Shown: positions 1 to 6,923 of the stretch, one piece after another | Numbering within the stretch: the stretch's first letter is position 1 | How the letters are laid out: each line of letters begins with the position of its first letter | Source of the DNA: Deltaproteobacteria bacterium | GTDB lineage: Bacteria; Desulfobacterota; DSM-4660; Desulfatiglandales; B25-G16 | Assembly: GCA_020348625.1 (NCBI GenBank) | Contig: CP070752.1 | Coordinates: 2,490,182-2,502,649, forward strand | Direction: 5' to 3' | Length of the DNA: 12,468 nt | The notes under the pieces: generated by a model | What the model was told of the DNA's origin: nothing | Database searches by the model: none | Seen by the model: the letters and a program-made list of their open reading frames with translations, nothing else | Position numbers and translations under genes: made by a program

Positions 1-15
1 AGACGTAGGAAATAG
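1..15 (+). CDS. rpsM: 30S ribosomal protein S13, last codons only (partial)
   Basis: The first 15 bases read Arg-Arg-Arg-Lys-stop (TAG at 13-15), the basic C-terminus expected of S13. The gene lies immediately upstream of rpsK, where rpsM sits in nearly all bacterial alpha operons. Only four codons are visible, so the call depends on gene order more than on sequence. Confidence 0.5.
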   Translation, partial: RRRK

Positions 16-30
16 GCGCCTGGAGGAGTA

Positions 31-426
31 ATGGCCAAGGAAAGCGGAAAGGCAAGTAGAGGGAAGAAGGAAAAGAAGATCGTTGTCAATGGGATTGTAC
101 ACATTCAATCTACCTTTAACAATACCATCATTACGATCACTGATATGAACGGCAACGTTGTTGCTTCATCGAGTCCGGGTCAGGTAGGCTTCAAGGGTAG
201 CAGAAAGAGCACCCCCTTTGCCGCCCAGCTGGCAGCCCAAGCCGCGTTAAAGAAGGCAATGGCCTTGGGCCTCAAAAGCGCTGAGGTTCGAGTCAAGGGG
301 CCCGGTGTCGGACGTGAAGCGGCCTTACGGGCTTTGCAGATGGATGGATTCTCCGTTACTATGATCAGGGACGTGACCCCCATTCCACATAACGGTTGCA
401 GGCCGCCGAAGAGGAGAAGGGTGTAG
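31..426 (+). CDS. rpsK: 30S ribosomal protein S11
   Basis: S11 is a component of the 30S platform that binds 16S rRNA and helps form the mRNA exit region near S7. The 131-residue protein has the normal length for the family. It carries the family's hallmarks: a basic N-terminal tail, the segment [16 protein letters not shown] near the N-terminus, the [13 protein letters not shown] loop, and the conserved C-terminal block [18 protein letters not shown]. The ATG at 31 follows a GGAGG Shine-Dalgarno at 22-26. The gene lies 15 nt after the rpsM stop and 11 nt before rpsD, so co-translation within the alpha operon is expected. Nothing is odd about it. Confidence 0.97.
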   Translation: MAKESGKASRGKKEKKIVVNGIVHIQSTFNNTIITITDMNGNVVASSSPGQVGFKGSRKSTPFAAQLAAQAALKKAMALGLKSAEVRVKGPGVGREAALRALQMDGFSVTMIRDVTPIPHNGCRPPKRRRV

Positions 427-437
427 GAGGGAAAGGA

Positions 438-1067
438 GTGGCTCGATATACAGAGGCGACATGTAGGTTATGCAGAAGGGAAAATCTTAAGCTATTTCTT
501 AAAGGTGACCGGTGTTACACCGACAAGTGTGCTTTTGAGCGACGCTCCTATGCACCGGGTCAGCACGGCCAGAGGAGGGGCGGCAAGATCTCCGATTACG
601 GGGTCCAGCTCCGAGAGAAACAAAAGGTCAAGAGAATTTATGGAGTATTGGAAAAGCAGTTTCGGAAGTACTATGAGAAAGCCGAGAGACAAAAGGGCAT
701 TACCGGAACAAACCTGTTGATCCTCTTAGAGCGCCGATTAGATAATGTGGTGTATCGCATGGGATTTGCGTCCTCGCGAAATCAGGGAAGACAGGCTGTA
801 AGGCATAGTCATTTTACCGTGAACGGGAGGAAGATCAATATACCCTCATACCAGGTTAAGATTGGTGATGTGATAGAGGTGAAGGATAAGAGTCGCAAGA
901 TTCCTACTGTTCTTGAGGCAATAGAGACGGTTGTAAGGCGTGAAATGCCATCATGGCTAGAGGTGGATGGAGCTAGTTTTCGTGGTACTGTCAAAGAATT
1001 TCCAAACCGTGAAGAATTGACCATGCCGATTAATGAGCAGCTCATAGTAGAGCTATACTCAAAGTAA
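438..1067 (+). CDS. rpsD: 30S ribosomal protein S4, zinc-binding form
   Basis: S4 is a primary 16S rRNA binder that nucleates assembly of the 30S 5' domain. In enterobacteria it also represses its own operon by binding the rpsM leader, which lies outside this window. The start is the GTG at 438, giving a 209-residue protein that begins [12 protein letters not shown]. It is preceded by AGGAGG at 425-430 with 7-nt spacing, overlapping the rpsK stop. An upstream in-frame ATG at 396 lies inside rpsK and would add a non-family extension. Cysteines 9, 12, 26 and 31 form the C-X2-C-X13-C-X4-C zinc knuckle of the metal-binding (C+) S4 class. A standard S4 RNA-binding domain follows, with the segment [20 protein letters not shown]. 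Confidence 0.97.
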   Translation: MARYTEATCRLCRRENLKLFLKGDRCYTDKCAFERRSYAPGQHGQRRGGKISDYGVQLREKQKVKRIYGVLEKQFRKYYEKAERQKGITGTNLLILLERRLDNVVYRMGFASSRNQGRQAVRHSHFTVNGRKINIPSYQVKIGDVIEVKDKSRKIPTVLEAIETVVRREMPSWLEVDGASFRGTVKEFPNREELTMPINEQLIVELYSK

Positions 1068-1155
1068 AGGAGCTTCTAACGATTTTACGCAAAAGATATG
1101 GCAAAAGGTTTTTGAAGACACTTACAACAATCTGCCTTCGAGGTGATGCATATTT

Positions 1156-2211
1156 ATGAAAAAGCTACAGCAAAAGAACTGGAGAGATCTGATAAAGCCA
1201 AAGGCGATAGAAATCGAAGCCGATACCTTTACGGATTTTTATGGAAAATTCGTGTGCCAACCTTTAGAAAGAGGTTTCGGAATAACCCTTGGTAACGCTT
1301 TGAGACGGATTCTCCTGTCTTCTCTGCAGGGGGCGGCCATTGTTTCCGTCAGATTTGATGGTGTGCCTCATGAATTTACGACGATTCCTGGCATAAAGGA
1401 GGACGTAACAGACATTATTCTCAATCTCAAAGAAATAAATCTTAAGATCGTCGATGATATTGAGGAAGAGGAACAGATTAAGGTTGGTTTAGACTGTGAG
1501 GGGGAAAAGGACGTAAAGGCCGGGGATGTCAGTACCGACGGTAAGGTTGAGATAATGAATCCGGAAAAGCATATTGCCACCCTCAACAAAGACGCCGTTC
1601 TGCATGCGGAGATGATAGTCATGTCTGGGAAGGGATATGTTCCGGCAGAGAGGAATGTGACAGGAGTACAGGAGATCGGTGTAATACCGATTGATGCCCT
1701 CTTTTCCCCGATCAGAAAAGTTGCGTATGTAGTTGGTAACGCACGGGTCGGTCAGAGGACAGACTACGATAAATTGACCCTGGAGATCTGGACCGATGGA
1801 ACGGTTAATCCACAAGATGCTTTGGCCTTTGCAGCAAAGATTCTCAAGGAACAGGCCACGCCGTTTATTAACTTCGAGGAAGAACTAGAGGAAGAATTAG
1901 AAAAAGAAGAAAGAGAGATAGAAGAAAAGGTGAATGAAAACCTGTTTAAGCCGGTAAGCGAGCTTGAGCTGTCTGTGCGTTCCTCGAATTGTCTCAAGAA
2001 TGCCAATATAAAGCATATCTACGAGTTGGTCCAGAAAACAGAGAGTGAAATGCTCAAGACGAAGAATTTCGGGCGAAAGTCCCTGAACGAGATAAAGAGG
2101 ATATTGGAGGAGATGGATCTGCAGTTTGGCATGGAATTGGATAACTTCCCCTTTCCCAAGCATTATGAGGAGGAAAGAGAGGCTGAACGCGGAGAGGAAC
2201 AGGATGAATGA
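1156..2211 (+). CDS. rpoA: DNA-directed RNA polymerase subunit alpha
   Basis: The alpha subunit dimerises to scaffold RNA polymerase assembly, and its C-terminal domain contacts UP-element DNA and activators. The N-terminal domain (about residues 1-235) shows the dimer motif [20 protein letters not shown]. The C-terminal domain (about 265-330) retains the Arg, Asn and Cys of VRSSNCLKN and the Gly, Lys, Ser and Glu of [10 protein letters not shown], which match the DNA-contact residues of the E. coli protein. At 351 residues it is somewhat longer than the E. coli subunit. The interdomain linker (about 239-262) is very acidic, with runs of Glu broken by Lys and Leu. The ATG at 1156 follows AGGTGA at 1141-1146. 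The 88 nt after rpsD hold no promoter I can defend. The stop overlaps the rplQ start as ATGA, which suggests translational coupling. Confidence 0.98.
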   Translation: MKKLQQKNWRDLIKPKAIEIEADTFTDFYGKFVCQPLERGFGITLGNALRRILLSSLQGAAIVSVRFDGVPHEFTTIPGIKEDVTDIILNLKEINLKIVDDIEEEEQIKVGLDCEGEKDVKAGDVSTDGKVEIMNPEKHIATLNKDAVLHAEMIVMSGKGYVPAERNVTGVQEIGVIPIDALFSPIRKVAYVVGNARVGQRTDYDKLTLEIWTDGTVNPQDALAFAAKILKEQATPFINFEEELEEELEKEEREIEEKVNENLFKPVSELELSVRSSNCLKNANIKHIYELVQKTESEMLKTKNFGRKSLNEIKRILEEMDLQFGMELDNFPFPKHYEEEREAERGEEQDE

Positions 2212-2792
2212 GACACAGAACGGCAGGAAAAAAGCTGGGTCGTGATTCGAGTCACCGAAGGGCTGTATTAAGAAACCTTGTTACCTCATTATTCAGATAT
2301 GAGGAGATATCAACCACACAGGCAAAGGCTAAGGCCCTGCGACCTATTGCCGAGAAAATGATTACTCTGGCCAAGAGAGGAGATCTTCATGCGCGTCGGC
2401 AGGCCCTTGCTTACCTCTTGGACAAGTCCGTTGCCCATAAGCTGTTTGAGCAGATGAAGGATCGTTTCGCCGATCGCCAGGGCGGGTATATTAGGATTTT
2501 GAAGGCCGGCTACCGGGTCGGCGACAATGCGCCCCTTGCGATTGTACAACTCTTGCTTGCAGGTGAAACAAAAGGATCCAGGAAGGCCGCGAGGAAAGAC
2601 AAAAAGGGCGCAAAAAAGGTGACCAAGGAGGGTGCAGAGGAGAAGGAGACCCCGAAAGAAGAGATGAAAGGAGTCGAGCCTGAAGGAGAGAAGAAGAGCG
2701 CTAAAGGAAAAAGCCGTGATACGAAGAAGAAACGGGATACTGGCACGGGTGAAAGAAAGGTCTCCAGGGAAAAAAGGGTGCCTCTCGAGTGA
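2208..2792 (+). CDS. rplQ: 50S ribosomal protein L17 with long charged C-terminal tail
   Basis: L17 is a large-subunit protein located near the polypeptide exit side. Residues 1 to about 118 are a normal L17 core, beginning [19 protein letters not shown] and ending [12 protein letters not shown]. Most bacterial L17 proteins end near residue 120-130. Here about 75 further residues follow, dominated by Lys, Glu, Arg and Gly, with no hydrophobic pattern, and probably disordered. The ATG at 2208 overlaps the rpoA stop by 4 nt. The TGA at 2790 is followed at once by more charged codons in the -1 frame (2789-2872), so the tail may once have been longer, or may be extended by slippage at the A6 run at 2770-2775. 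The identity of the core is certain; the role of the tail is unknown. Confidence 0.96.
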   Translation: MRHRTAGKKLGRDSSHRRAVLRNLVTSLFRYEEISTTQAKAKALRPIAEKMITLAKRGDLHARRQALAYLLDKSVAHKLFEQMKDRFADRQGGYIRILKAGYRVGDNAPLAIVQLLLAGETKGSRKAARKDKKGAKKVTKEGAEEKETPKEEMKGVEPEGEKKSAKGKSRDTKKKRDTGTGERKVSREKRVPLE

Positions 2793-2875
2793 AGAAGCAG
2801 GCCACAGGGGACGTGCAGGAAAGCGCTGAGGAGCAAGTGAACGGTTCTGAGAGCGGACAGGAGAAGGTAGAGTAA
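2789..2875 (+). other. 28-codon charged reading frame overlapping the rplQ stop
   Basis: A GTG at 2789 overlaps the rplQ TGA as GTGA and opens 28 codons ending in TAA at 2873-2875. The product starts [16 protein letters not shown] and is rich in Lys, Glu, Gln and Ser, like the L17 tail. The same -1 frame is open back to 2753, across the A6 run at 2770-2775. It may be a continuation of rplQ reached by frameshift, the leftover of a mutated longer tail, or a coupled micro-ORF. I see no basis for a separate function. Confidence 0.35.
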
Positions 2876-2891
2876 TCGAAACAGAGAAACG

Positions 2892-3011
2892 GTGTTCAAC
2901 GAAGAGAAGAGATTAGAGCTCAAACGAAGAGCGCATAATTGTTGGTGCAAGAGGGCCCCCTTTACGACGCGGAAGAAAGGGGGCTTTCTTTTGGATAGTT
3001 GTCGTGTATAA
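2892..3011 (+). CDS. Candidate pyrB leader peptide ORF spanning the attenuator
   Basis: A GTG at 2892 opens 39 codons ending in TAA at 3009-3011. The frame passes through both arms of the hairpin at 2955-2984 and stops 5 nt beyond the pyrB GTG at 3004-3006, so the two frames overlap. The deduced peptide begins [13 protein letters not shown] and is basic, with three Cys. A ribosome translating it would melt the hairpin and finish exactly where pyrB must start, which could compensate for pyrB lacking a good Shine-Dalgarno. This geometry resembles the pyrL leader of E. coli pyrBI. Weaknesses are that the leader's own ribosome site is poor, there is no U-rich pause tract like that of pyrBI, and an open frame of this length can occur by chance. 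Confidence 0.35.
   Translation: MFNEEKRLELKRRAHNCWCKRAPFTTRKKGGFLLDSCRV
2949..2992 (+). terminator. Intrinsic terminator or attenuator before pyrB
   Basis: A perfect 9-bp stem, GCCCCCTTT at 2955-2963 with AAAGGGGGC at 2976-2984, encloses a 12-nt loop. Up to six weaker pairs at 2949-2954 with 2985-2990 can extend it at the base. The right arm is followed by TTTCTTTT (2985-2992). It is well placed to end the alpha operon. Because it stops only 11 nt before the pyrB GTG, it could also act as an attenuator if pyrB is transcribed from upstream. Confidence 0.85.
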
Positions 3012-3945
3012 GTTCAATCATAAGGATCTGCTCGGTATAGAGCAGCTCTCAGTCAGCGATATAAACCTTATCTTGGATACCGCCGACGCATTCTACGAGA
3101 TCTCGTCGAGGGACATAAAGAAGGTTCCAACCTTACGGGGTAAGAGCATCATCGCCCTTTTCTATGAACCAAGCACGCGCACCAAAGTGTCTTTTGAGAT
3201 GGCTGCTAAACGGCTGAGCGCAGACACGCTGACTCTATCGGCAAATGAGAGTAGTATGGTTAAAGGAGAGACGCTCATTGACACGGCCCAGAACCTTGAG
3301 GCCATGAATCCGGACATCATAGTGCTCAGACATCCCTCAAGTGGTGCACCCCATCTTTTGGCCAAGCACTTGAATGCAGGGGTAATAAACGCGGGAGATG
3401 GAATGCATGAGCACCCGAGTCAGGCCTTGCTGGATCTTTTCACTATCAGAAAGAAGAGGGGCCGGATAAAAGGACTGCGGGTGGTCATTATCGGAGATAT
3501 AGCACACAGCAGGGTTGCTCGTTCAGATATAGTGGCCTTGAGGAAGATGGGTGCCCAGGTGACTGTATCGGGCCCGCCGACCATGATTCCACCTGATATC
3601 GAATCATTCGGCGTAAAAGCCGTTTTTGATCCGGTCAGAGCACTGAAGAATAAGGATGTTATTATTGTATTGCGGATTCAGCTGGAAAGGCAGCAGGAAA
3701 TCCTGTTTCCGAGCTTACGGGAATATTCCATTTTCTTCGGCCTGAATCAGGAACTTCTAAAGGGGGCCAAAACGGATGCCATTATAATGCACCCCGGTCC
3801 TATTAATAGGGGTGTTGAGATAACCGGAGACGTGGCGGATGGCCCTTTTTCCGTTATCCTTGATCAAGTCAGCAATGGTGTAGCAATACGAATGGCCTTA
3901 CTGTACCTACTCATCGGAGGCGGACGAGGTGACAATCTGGATTAA
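3004..3945 (+). CDS. pyrB: Aspartate carbamoyltransferase catalytic subunit
   Basis: PyrB condenses carbamoyl phosphate with L-aspartate to give N-carbamoyl-L-aspartate, the committed step of pyrimidine synthesis, in the cytoplasm. The 313-residue protein has the usual catalytic-chain length. The carbamoyl-phosphate loop [13 protein letters not shown] has its Ser-Thr-Arg-Thr at residues 57-60. The mobile loop SSMVKGE has Ser84 and Lys87, HPSQALLD starts at His137, and [11 protein letters not shown] starts at Met262. No regulatory chain gene (pyrI) is visible. GTG at 3004 is the only canonical start in the open frame, and only a weak GGA at 2993-2995 serves as a ribosome site, so coupling to the upstream leader ORF is possible. 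The 3' end overlaps pyrC by 17 nt. Confidence 0.97.
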   Translation: MYKFNHKDLLGIEQLSVSDINLILDTADAFYEISSRDIKKVPTLRGKSIIALFYEPSTRTKVSFEMAAKRLSADTLTLSANESSMVKGETLIDTAQNLEAMNPDIIVLRHPSSGAPHLLAKHLNAGVINAGDGMHEHPSQALLDLFTIRKKRGRIKGLRVVIIGDIAHSRVARSDIVALRKMGAQVTVSGPPTMIPPDIESFGVKAVFDPVRALKNKDVIIVLRIQLERQQEILFPSLREYSIFFGLNQELLKGAKTDAIIMHPGPINRGVEITGDVADGPFSVILDQVSNGVAIRMALLYLLIGGGRGDNLD

Positions 3946-5239
3946 AGGTGGCGAGGTAATCGACCCTCGTATGGGAATCCAAAAGAGGCAGGATATCATT
4001 GTCGAAAAGGGGAAAATTGAAAAACTCTTGGCTCCAGGGAGTTTTGAACTCCCGGAAGAGGGCGATGTACGCTCTGTTGATGCAACCGGCATGATCGTCT
4101 CCCCGGGCCTTATTGATATGCACGTCCATCTAAGAGAGCCCGGGGAGGAGCACAAGGAGACAATTGCCACGGGAAGCATGGCAGCTGCAGCAGGAGGGTT
4201 TACCGCGGTAGCCTGTATGCCCAATACCATACCGGTGAACGATTCGCGCTCGGTTACCGAATTCATTCTAGGGCGTGCGCGTAAGGCCAACCTGGTAAGG
4301 ATTCATCCTATTGCGGCGGTCAGCAAAGGCCAGAGAGGCGAGACGCTGACCGAATTCGGTGATCTAAAAGAGGCAGGTGCCGTTGCGGTATCCGATGATG
4401 GGAGGCCGGTTGCCAATAGCGAGCTTATGCGCAGGGCGATGGAGTACGCACAGTTCTTCGGTCTGCCGGTCATCTCCCATTGCCAAGATCTGGATTTGTC
4501 TCAGAACGGTGTTATGCACGAGGGTGCCGTATCCACTCGCTTGGGCCTCAGGGGAATTCCTGGCGCTAGCGAGGATATTATGGTTATCCGGGATATACTG
4601 CTGGCCAAGTTGACAGGATACCCGGTTCATATAGCCCATGTGAGCACGAAGGGTTCCGTTGACTTCATCAGAAGGGCGAGGGAAGGGGGAATTCCCGTGA
4701 CCGCCGAAACTGCTCCCCATTACTTCAGCCTTGATCACACGGCAGTCATCGGCTATGATACAAATGCCAAGATGTATCCACCATTGAGGGAAGCTGAAGA
4801 TGTAGAAGCCGTCAGGAAGGGGCTTGCCGAGGGCGTAATAGATGTCATTGCAACGGACCATGCCCCTCACAGCCCTTTGGAGAAAGAGGTGGAGTTCGAG
4901 AAGGCAGCCTTCGGCATCATAGGACTGCAAACTGCTTTACCCCTCACCCTGGCCCTGGTGCGGGATGGTGTCATGGAACTGCCTGCGGCGATTGCAAAGC
5001 TCTCGTGCAACCCTGCTGAAATTCTCAATATTAGGGGTGGGGCTATTGAACAGGGCAAAGAGGCTGACCTAACGATCATAGACCCTCATGCCGAATACCT
5101 ATTAAACAGGGGAATCATTAAGTCGAAAAGCACCAATTCACCGTTCCTTGGTAAGAAACTGAAAGGTAAGGCTGTCTTAACCATGGTGAAAGGAAGGATT
5201 GTCTGGGAGTCCGATGAACTCAGTCCTCGTAGTCGATGA
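3929..5239 (+). CDS. pyrC: Dihydroorotase, type I (amidohydrolase family)
   Basis: PyrC reversibly cyclises N-carbamoyl-aspartate to dihydroorotate, the step after PyrB. The 436-residue protein carries the type I zinc-site signatures: HVHLREPG with His65 and His67, DDGRPV at Asp156-Asp157 (the position where this class uses Asp rather than a carboxylated Lys), HCQD with His184, AHVST with His237, and ATDHAPH with catalytic Asp310. Type I enzymes in Aquifex form a complex with PyrB, so the adjacent overlapping genes suit co-assembly; that complex is an inference here. The GTG at 3929 follows GGAGG at 3916-3920 with 8-nt spacing, inside pyrB. The 3' end overlaps pilR by 26 nt. Confidence 0.97.
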   Translation: MTIWIKGGEVIDPRMGIQKRQDIIVEKGKIEKLLAPGSFELPEEGDVRSVDATGMIVSPGLIDMHVHLREPGEEHKETIATGSMAAAAGGFTAVACMPNTIPVNDSRSVTEFILGRARKANLVRIHPIAAVSKGQRGETLTEFGDLKEAGAVAVSDDGRPVANSELMRRAMEYAQFFGLPVISHCQDLDLSQNGVMHEGAVSTRLGLRGIPGASEDIMVIRDILLAKLTGYPVHIAHVSTKGSVDFIRRAREGGIPVTAETAPHYFSLDHTAVIGYDTNAKMYPPLREAEDVEAVRKGLAEGVIDVIATDHAPHSPLEKEVEFEKAAFGIIGLQTALPLTLALVRDGVMELPAAIAKLSCNPAEILNIRGGAIEQGKEADLTIIDPHAEYLLNRGIIKSKSTNSPFLGKKLKGKAVLTMVKGRIVWESDELSPRSR

Positions 5240-6584
5240 TGAATTGAGCATGCGAGAATTCCTCGAGATCGTCTTGAGCAAGGAAGGCTATGACGTTCAT
5301 TTTGCGGCCAGCGGCCAGGAGGCGTGCAATATGCTCGACAAGGAGGCCTTTGATCTGGTCATCACCGATATCCGGATGGACGATATTGACGGATTAGGTG
5401 TCCTCAGAAAGGTAAAGGAGGTCAACACCGAGACCCCGGTCATTCTTATCTCCGCATTCGCTACAGCGGAAACGGCGGTTGAGGCCATGAAGGATGGGGC
5501 CTACGATTACATTCCCAAACCATTTAACGTGGCTGACTTTAAGAAGATTGTCCGTGATGCCTTCCAGAAAAAGGCGATTTCAAAGGGTCAGGATGAGGAA
5601 GAGTACCACTTTGGGTGTCTCATTGGAGAGAGCCCTCAGATGAAAAGGATCTACGATTTGATCAGGAGGGTTGCTAACACCAAGACAAACATACTCATCT
5701 CCGGTGAGAGCGGGACCGGGAAGGAACTGGTAGCCCGGGCCATTCACGGACAGAGCCCAAGAAAAGATCAGCCTTTTGTCGTGATCAACTGCGCCGGTAT
5801 CCCTGAGACATTAATCGAAAGCGAGCTTTTTGGTTACAAAAAGGGAGCATTCACCGGGGCAAATACGGATAAAGAGGGTCTTTTTGAGGCTGCAGATGGC
5901 GGCACGGTATTCTTTGACGAGATCGGTGAGCTAACCCCGGCCATTCAGGTGAAGCTGTTGAGGGTAATCCAAGAGAAGACCTTTACGAGAATTGGAGAAA
6001 CTGAGGAGCGGCGGGTAGATGTACGATTCATATCGGCGACAAACATAAATCTCGAAGAGGAGGTCATGGCTGGAGGCTTTAGGGAAGACCTCTTCTTTCG
6101 GCTCAATGTCATAGAGATCTCAATGCCGCCGTTGCGGGAGAGAAAAGGGGATCTGCCCCTCTTGGCACATCATTTCCTGGGAAAATACTCCCACGAACAG
6201 GGAAAGGACATACGAAAGCTCTCCGGGTATGCAATGGACATCTTGAGCCAATACCCGTTTCCCGGCAATGTAAGGGAATTGGAGAACATCGTCGAACGGA
6301 GCGTGGCACTGGAAAGCTCTACTATCGTATTGCCCCAAAGCTTATCGCTGTCTAATTTTAAGAAGACCCGCATGAGGGAGAACAGAAGACGGACTGACCT
6401 TAGTGAAGACGGAATAAAGCTTGACAAGGTTATGACCGATCTCGAAAAAGATTATATCCTGAGGGCCCTTGACATGGCTCAGGGTTCCAAACAAAGGGCT
6501 GCCCGGCTTCTGGGTATAACATTACGATCATTGCGCTACCGGATGGGCAAGCTAGGCCTAGAAGCCTTTTCCGACGCATCATGA
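5214..6584 (+). CDS. pilR: Sigma-54-dependent response regulator, PilR-like
   Basis: This is an NtrC-class activator that, when phosphorylated, hydrolyses ATP to open sigma-54 promoters; PilR homologues switch on pilA. The 456-residue protein has a receiver domain (about 1-120) with Asp8-Asp9, phosphoacceptor Asp52, Ser80 and Lys102. The AAA+ domain (about 135-370) has Walker A GESGTGKE from residue 164, the sigma-54 contact loop GAFTGA at 211-216, and Walker B around 233-240 (VFFDEIGEL). A Fis-type helix-turn-helix lies at about 410-452. ATG at 5214 gives the normal receiver start [10 protein letters not shown], with GGGAG at 5205-5209. A sigma-54 promoter and pilA lie just downstream, which supports the PilR name over other NtrC relatives. 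No pilS is adjacent, and the gene overlaps pyrC, so it is probably co-transcribed with pyrBC. Confidence 0.88.
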   Translation: MNSVLVVDDELSMREFLEIVLSKEGYDVHFAASGQEACNMLDKEAFDLVITDIRMDDIDGLGVLRKVKEVNTETPVILISAFATAETAVEAMKDGAYDYIPKPFNVADFKKIVRDAFQKKAISKGQDEEEYHFGCLIGESPQMKRIYDLIRRVANTKTNILISGESGTGKELVARAIHGQSPRKDQPFVVINCAGIPETLIESELFGYKKGAFTGANTDKEGLFEAADGGTVFFDEIGELTPAIQVKLLRVIQEKTFTRIGETEERRVDVRFISATNINLEEEVMAGGFREDLFFRLNVIEISMPPLRERKGDLPLLAHHFLGKYSHEQGKDIRKLSGYAMDILSQYPFPGNVRELENIVERSVALESSTIVLPQSLSLSNFKKTRMRENRRRTDLSEDGIKLDKVMTDLEKDYILRALDMAQGSKQRAARLLGITLRSLRYRMGKLGLEAFSDAS

Positions 6585-6640
6585 CATCCCTTCAACCCGC
6601 CCTCAACCCCTACCCGGGTTCATCACAGATCTGCCGAAAA

Positions 6641-6666
6641 TTGTCACAATCCTGACAAAATGTGTC
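6641..6666 (+). promoter_or_regulatory. Candidate PilR binding site (TGTC/GACA half-sites)
   Basis: TTGTCA at 6641-6646 and TGACAA at 6653-6658 form a perfect 6-bp inverted repeat with a 6-nt spacer. A third half-site, TGTGTC, lies at 6661-6666. The centre is about 160 bp upstream of the predicted pilA start site, a normal distance for an NtrC-class activator. PilR of Pseudomonas is known to use TGTC-type elements upstream of pilA; assignment to this PilR is an inference. Confidence 0.5.
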
Positions 6667-6728
6667 GTTGGGAGGCAAGAAACGCCTTAAAGCGAGGGCG
6701 CTAGGATGTGTGTTTCAGGGAGGCAAGA
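6661..6728 (+). repeat. Composite direct repeat upstream of pilA promoter
   Basis: The exact 11-mer GGGAGGCAAGA occurs at 6670-6680 and 6718-6728. Each copy is preceded by TGTGT plus a short T-rich spacer (6661-6669 and 6707-6717), making two imperfect copies of about 20-22 nt starting 46 nt apart. The copies lie between the TGTC dyad and the sigma-54 promoter and may be binding sites for PilR or a second regulator. Confidence 0.5.
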
Positions 6729-6784
6729 TGATAACCTATTGTAAATATTAATAATATTACTTTGGAGCGTGGAATGGGCTTAAA

Positions 6785-6800
6785 TGGCATACAACTTGCT
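6785..6800 (+). promoter_or_regulatory. Sigma-54 promoter of pilA
   Basis: TGGCATACAACTTGCT matches the -24/-12 consensus TGGCAC-N5-TTGCW, with the GG and GC elements intact and correctly spaced. The only mismatch in TGGCAC is C to T at 6790. Transcription should begin near 6811, about 113 nt before pilA. A PilR gene immediately upstream makes the regulatory match coherent. Confidence 0.88.
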
Positions 6801-6845
6801 TATGAACATTACCGAGTGCTAACTATTCTTTGAGAGGGGAGGTGA

Positions 6846-6857
6846 ATGAGCGGCTAG
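6846..6857 (+). other. Three-codon mini-ORF in the pilA leader
   Basis: ATG AGC GGC TAG sits behind an unusually strong purine-rich site, GAGGGGAGGTGA (6833-6844), in the predicted pilA 5' leader. An alternative GTG at 6842 would encode six codons ending at 6862. It could hold a ribosome on the leader to affect mRNA stability or pilA initiation. No function is established. Confidence 0.3.
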
Positions 6858-6923
6858 TATAAGTTTTGTAATCCTTGACCCAGCAACTAAGGTTAACTTA
6901 TAGAAACTAGGAGGAATAGAAAG

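Larger units (their letters stand above)
6585..6923 (+). other. pilR-pilA intergenic regulatory region
   Basis: This 339-bp non-coding stretch holds, in order, a short hairpin after pilR (AACCC at 6605-6609 with GGGTT at 6616-6620, no T-tract, so a poor terminator), a TGTC dyad, a pair of composite direct repeats, an AT-rich block (about 6736-6761) that could bend DNA between activator and promoter, a sigma-54 promoter, and an approximately 113-nt pilA leader. The leader carries a strong Shine-Dalgarno followed by a 3-codon ORF. I found no c-di-GMP (GEMM) riboswitch core in the leader. Confidence 0.7.

Noticed and set aside
396..437. Longer rpsD start at ATG 396
   Set aside because: It lies inside rpsK and adds 14 residues unlike any S4; GTG 438 has AGGAGG at the right distance and gives the standard MARYTE start.
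2934..2939. CATAAT as a -10 element for a pyrB promoter
   Set aside because: It matches five of six bases, but there is no -35 at 16-18 bp upstream and no extended -10. A start there would also put the transcript straight into the terminator hairpin.
5199..5213. Earlier TTG start for pilR
   Set aside because: The receiver domain normally begins a few residues before the beta-1 strand; ATG 5214 fits that and has its own ribosome site.
6552..6561. Perfect palindrome CTAGGCCTAG at the 3' end of pilR
   Set aside because: It is inside coding sequence, is a single copy, and is short enough to be chance.
6875..6904. Sigma-70 promoter TTGACC-18-TATAGA just before pilA
   Set aside because: The resulting start would fall within the pilA ribosome site, and the sigma-54 promoter upstream is far stronger.
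6811..6923. c-di-GMP/cGAMP (GEMM) riboswitch in the pilA leader, as found before some Geobacter genes
   Set aside because: I could not find the conserved GEMM core or its paired stems in the leader sequence.
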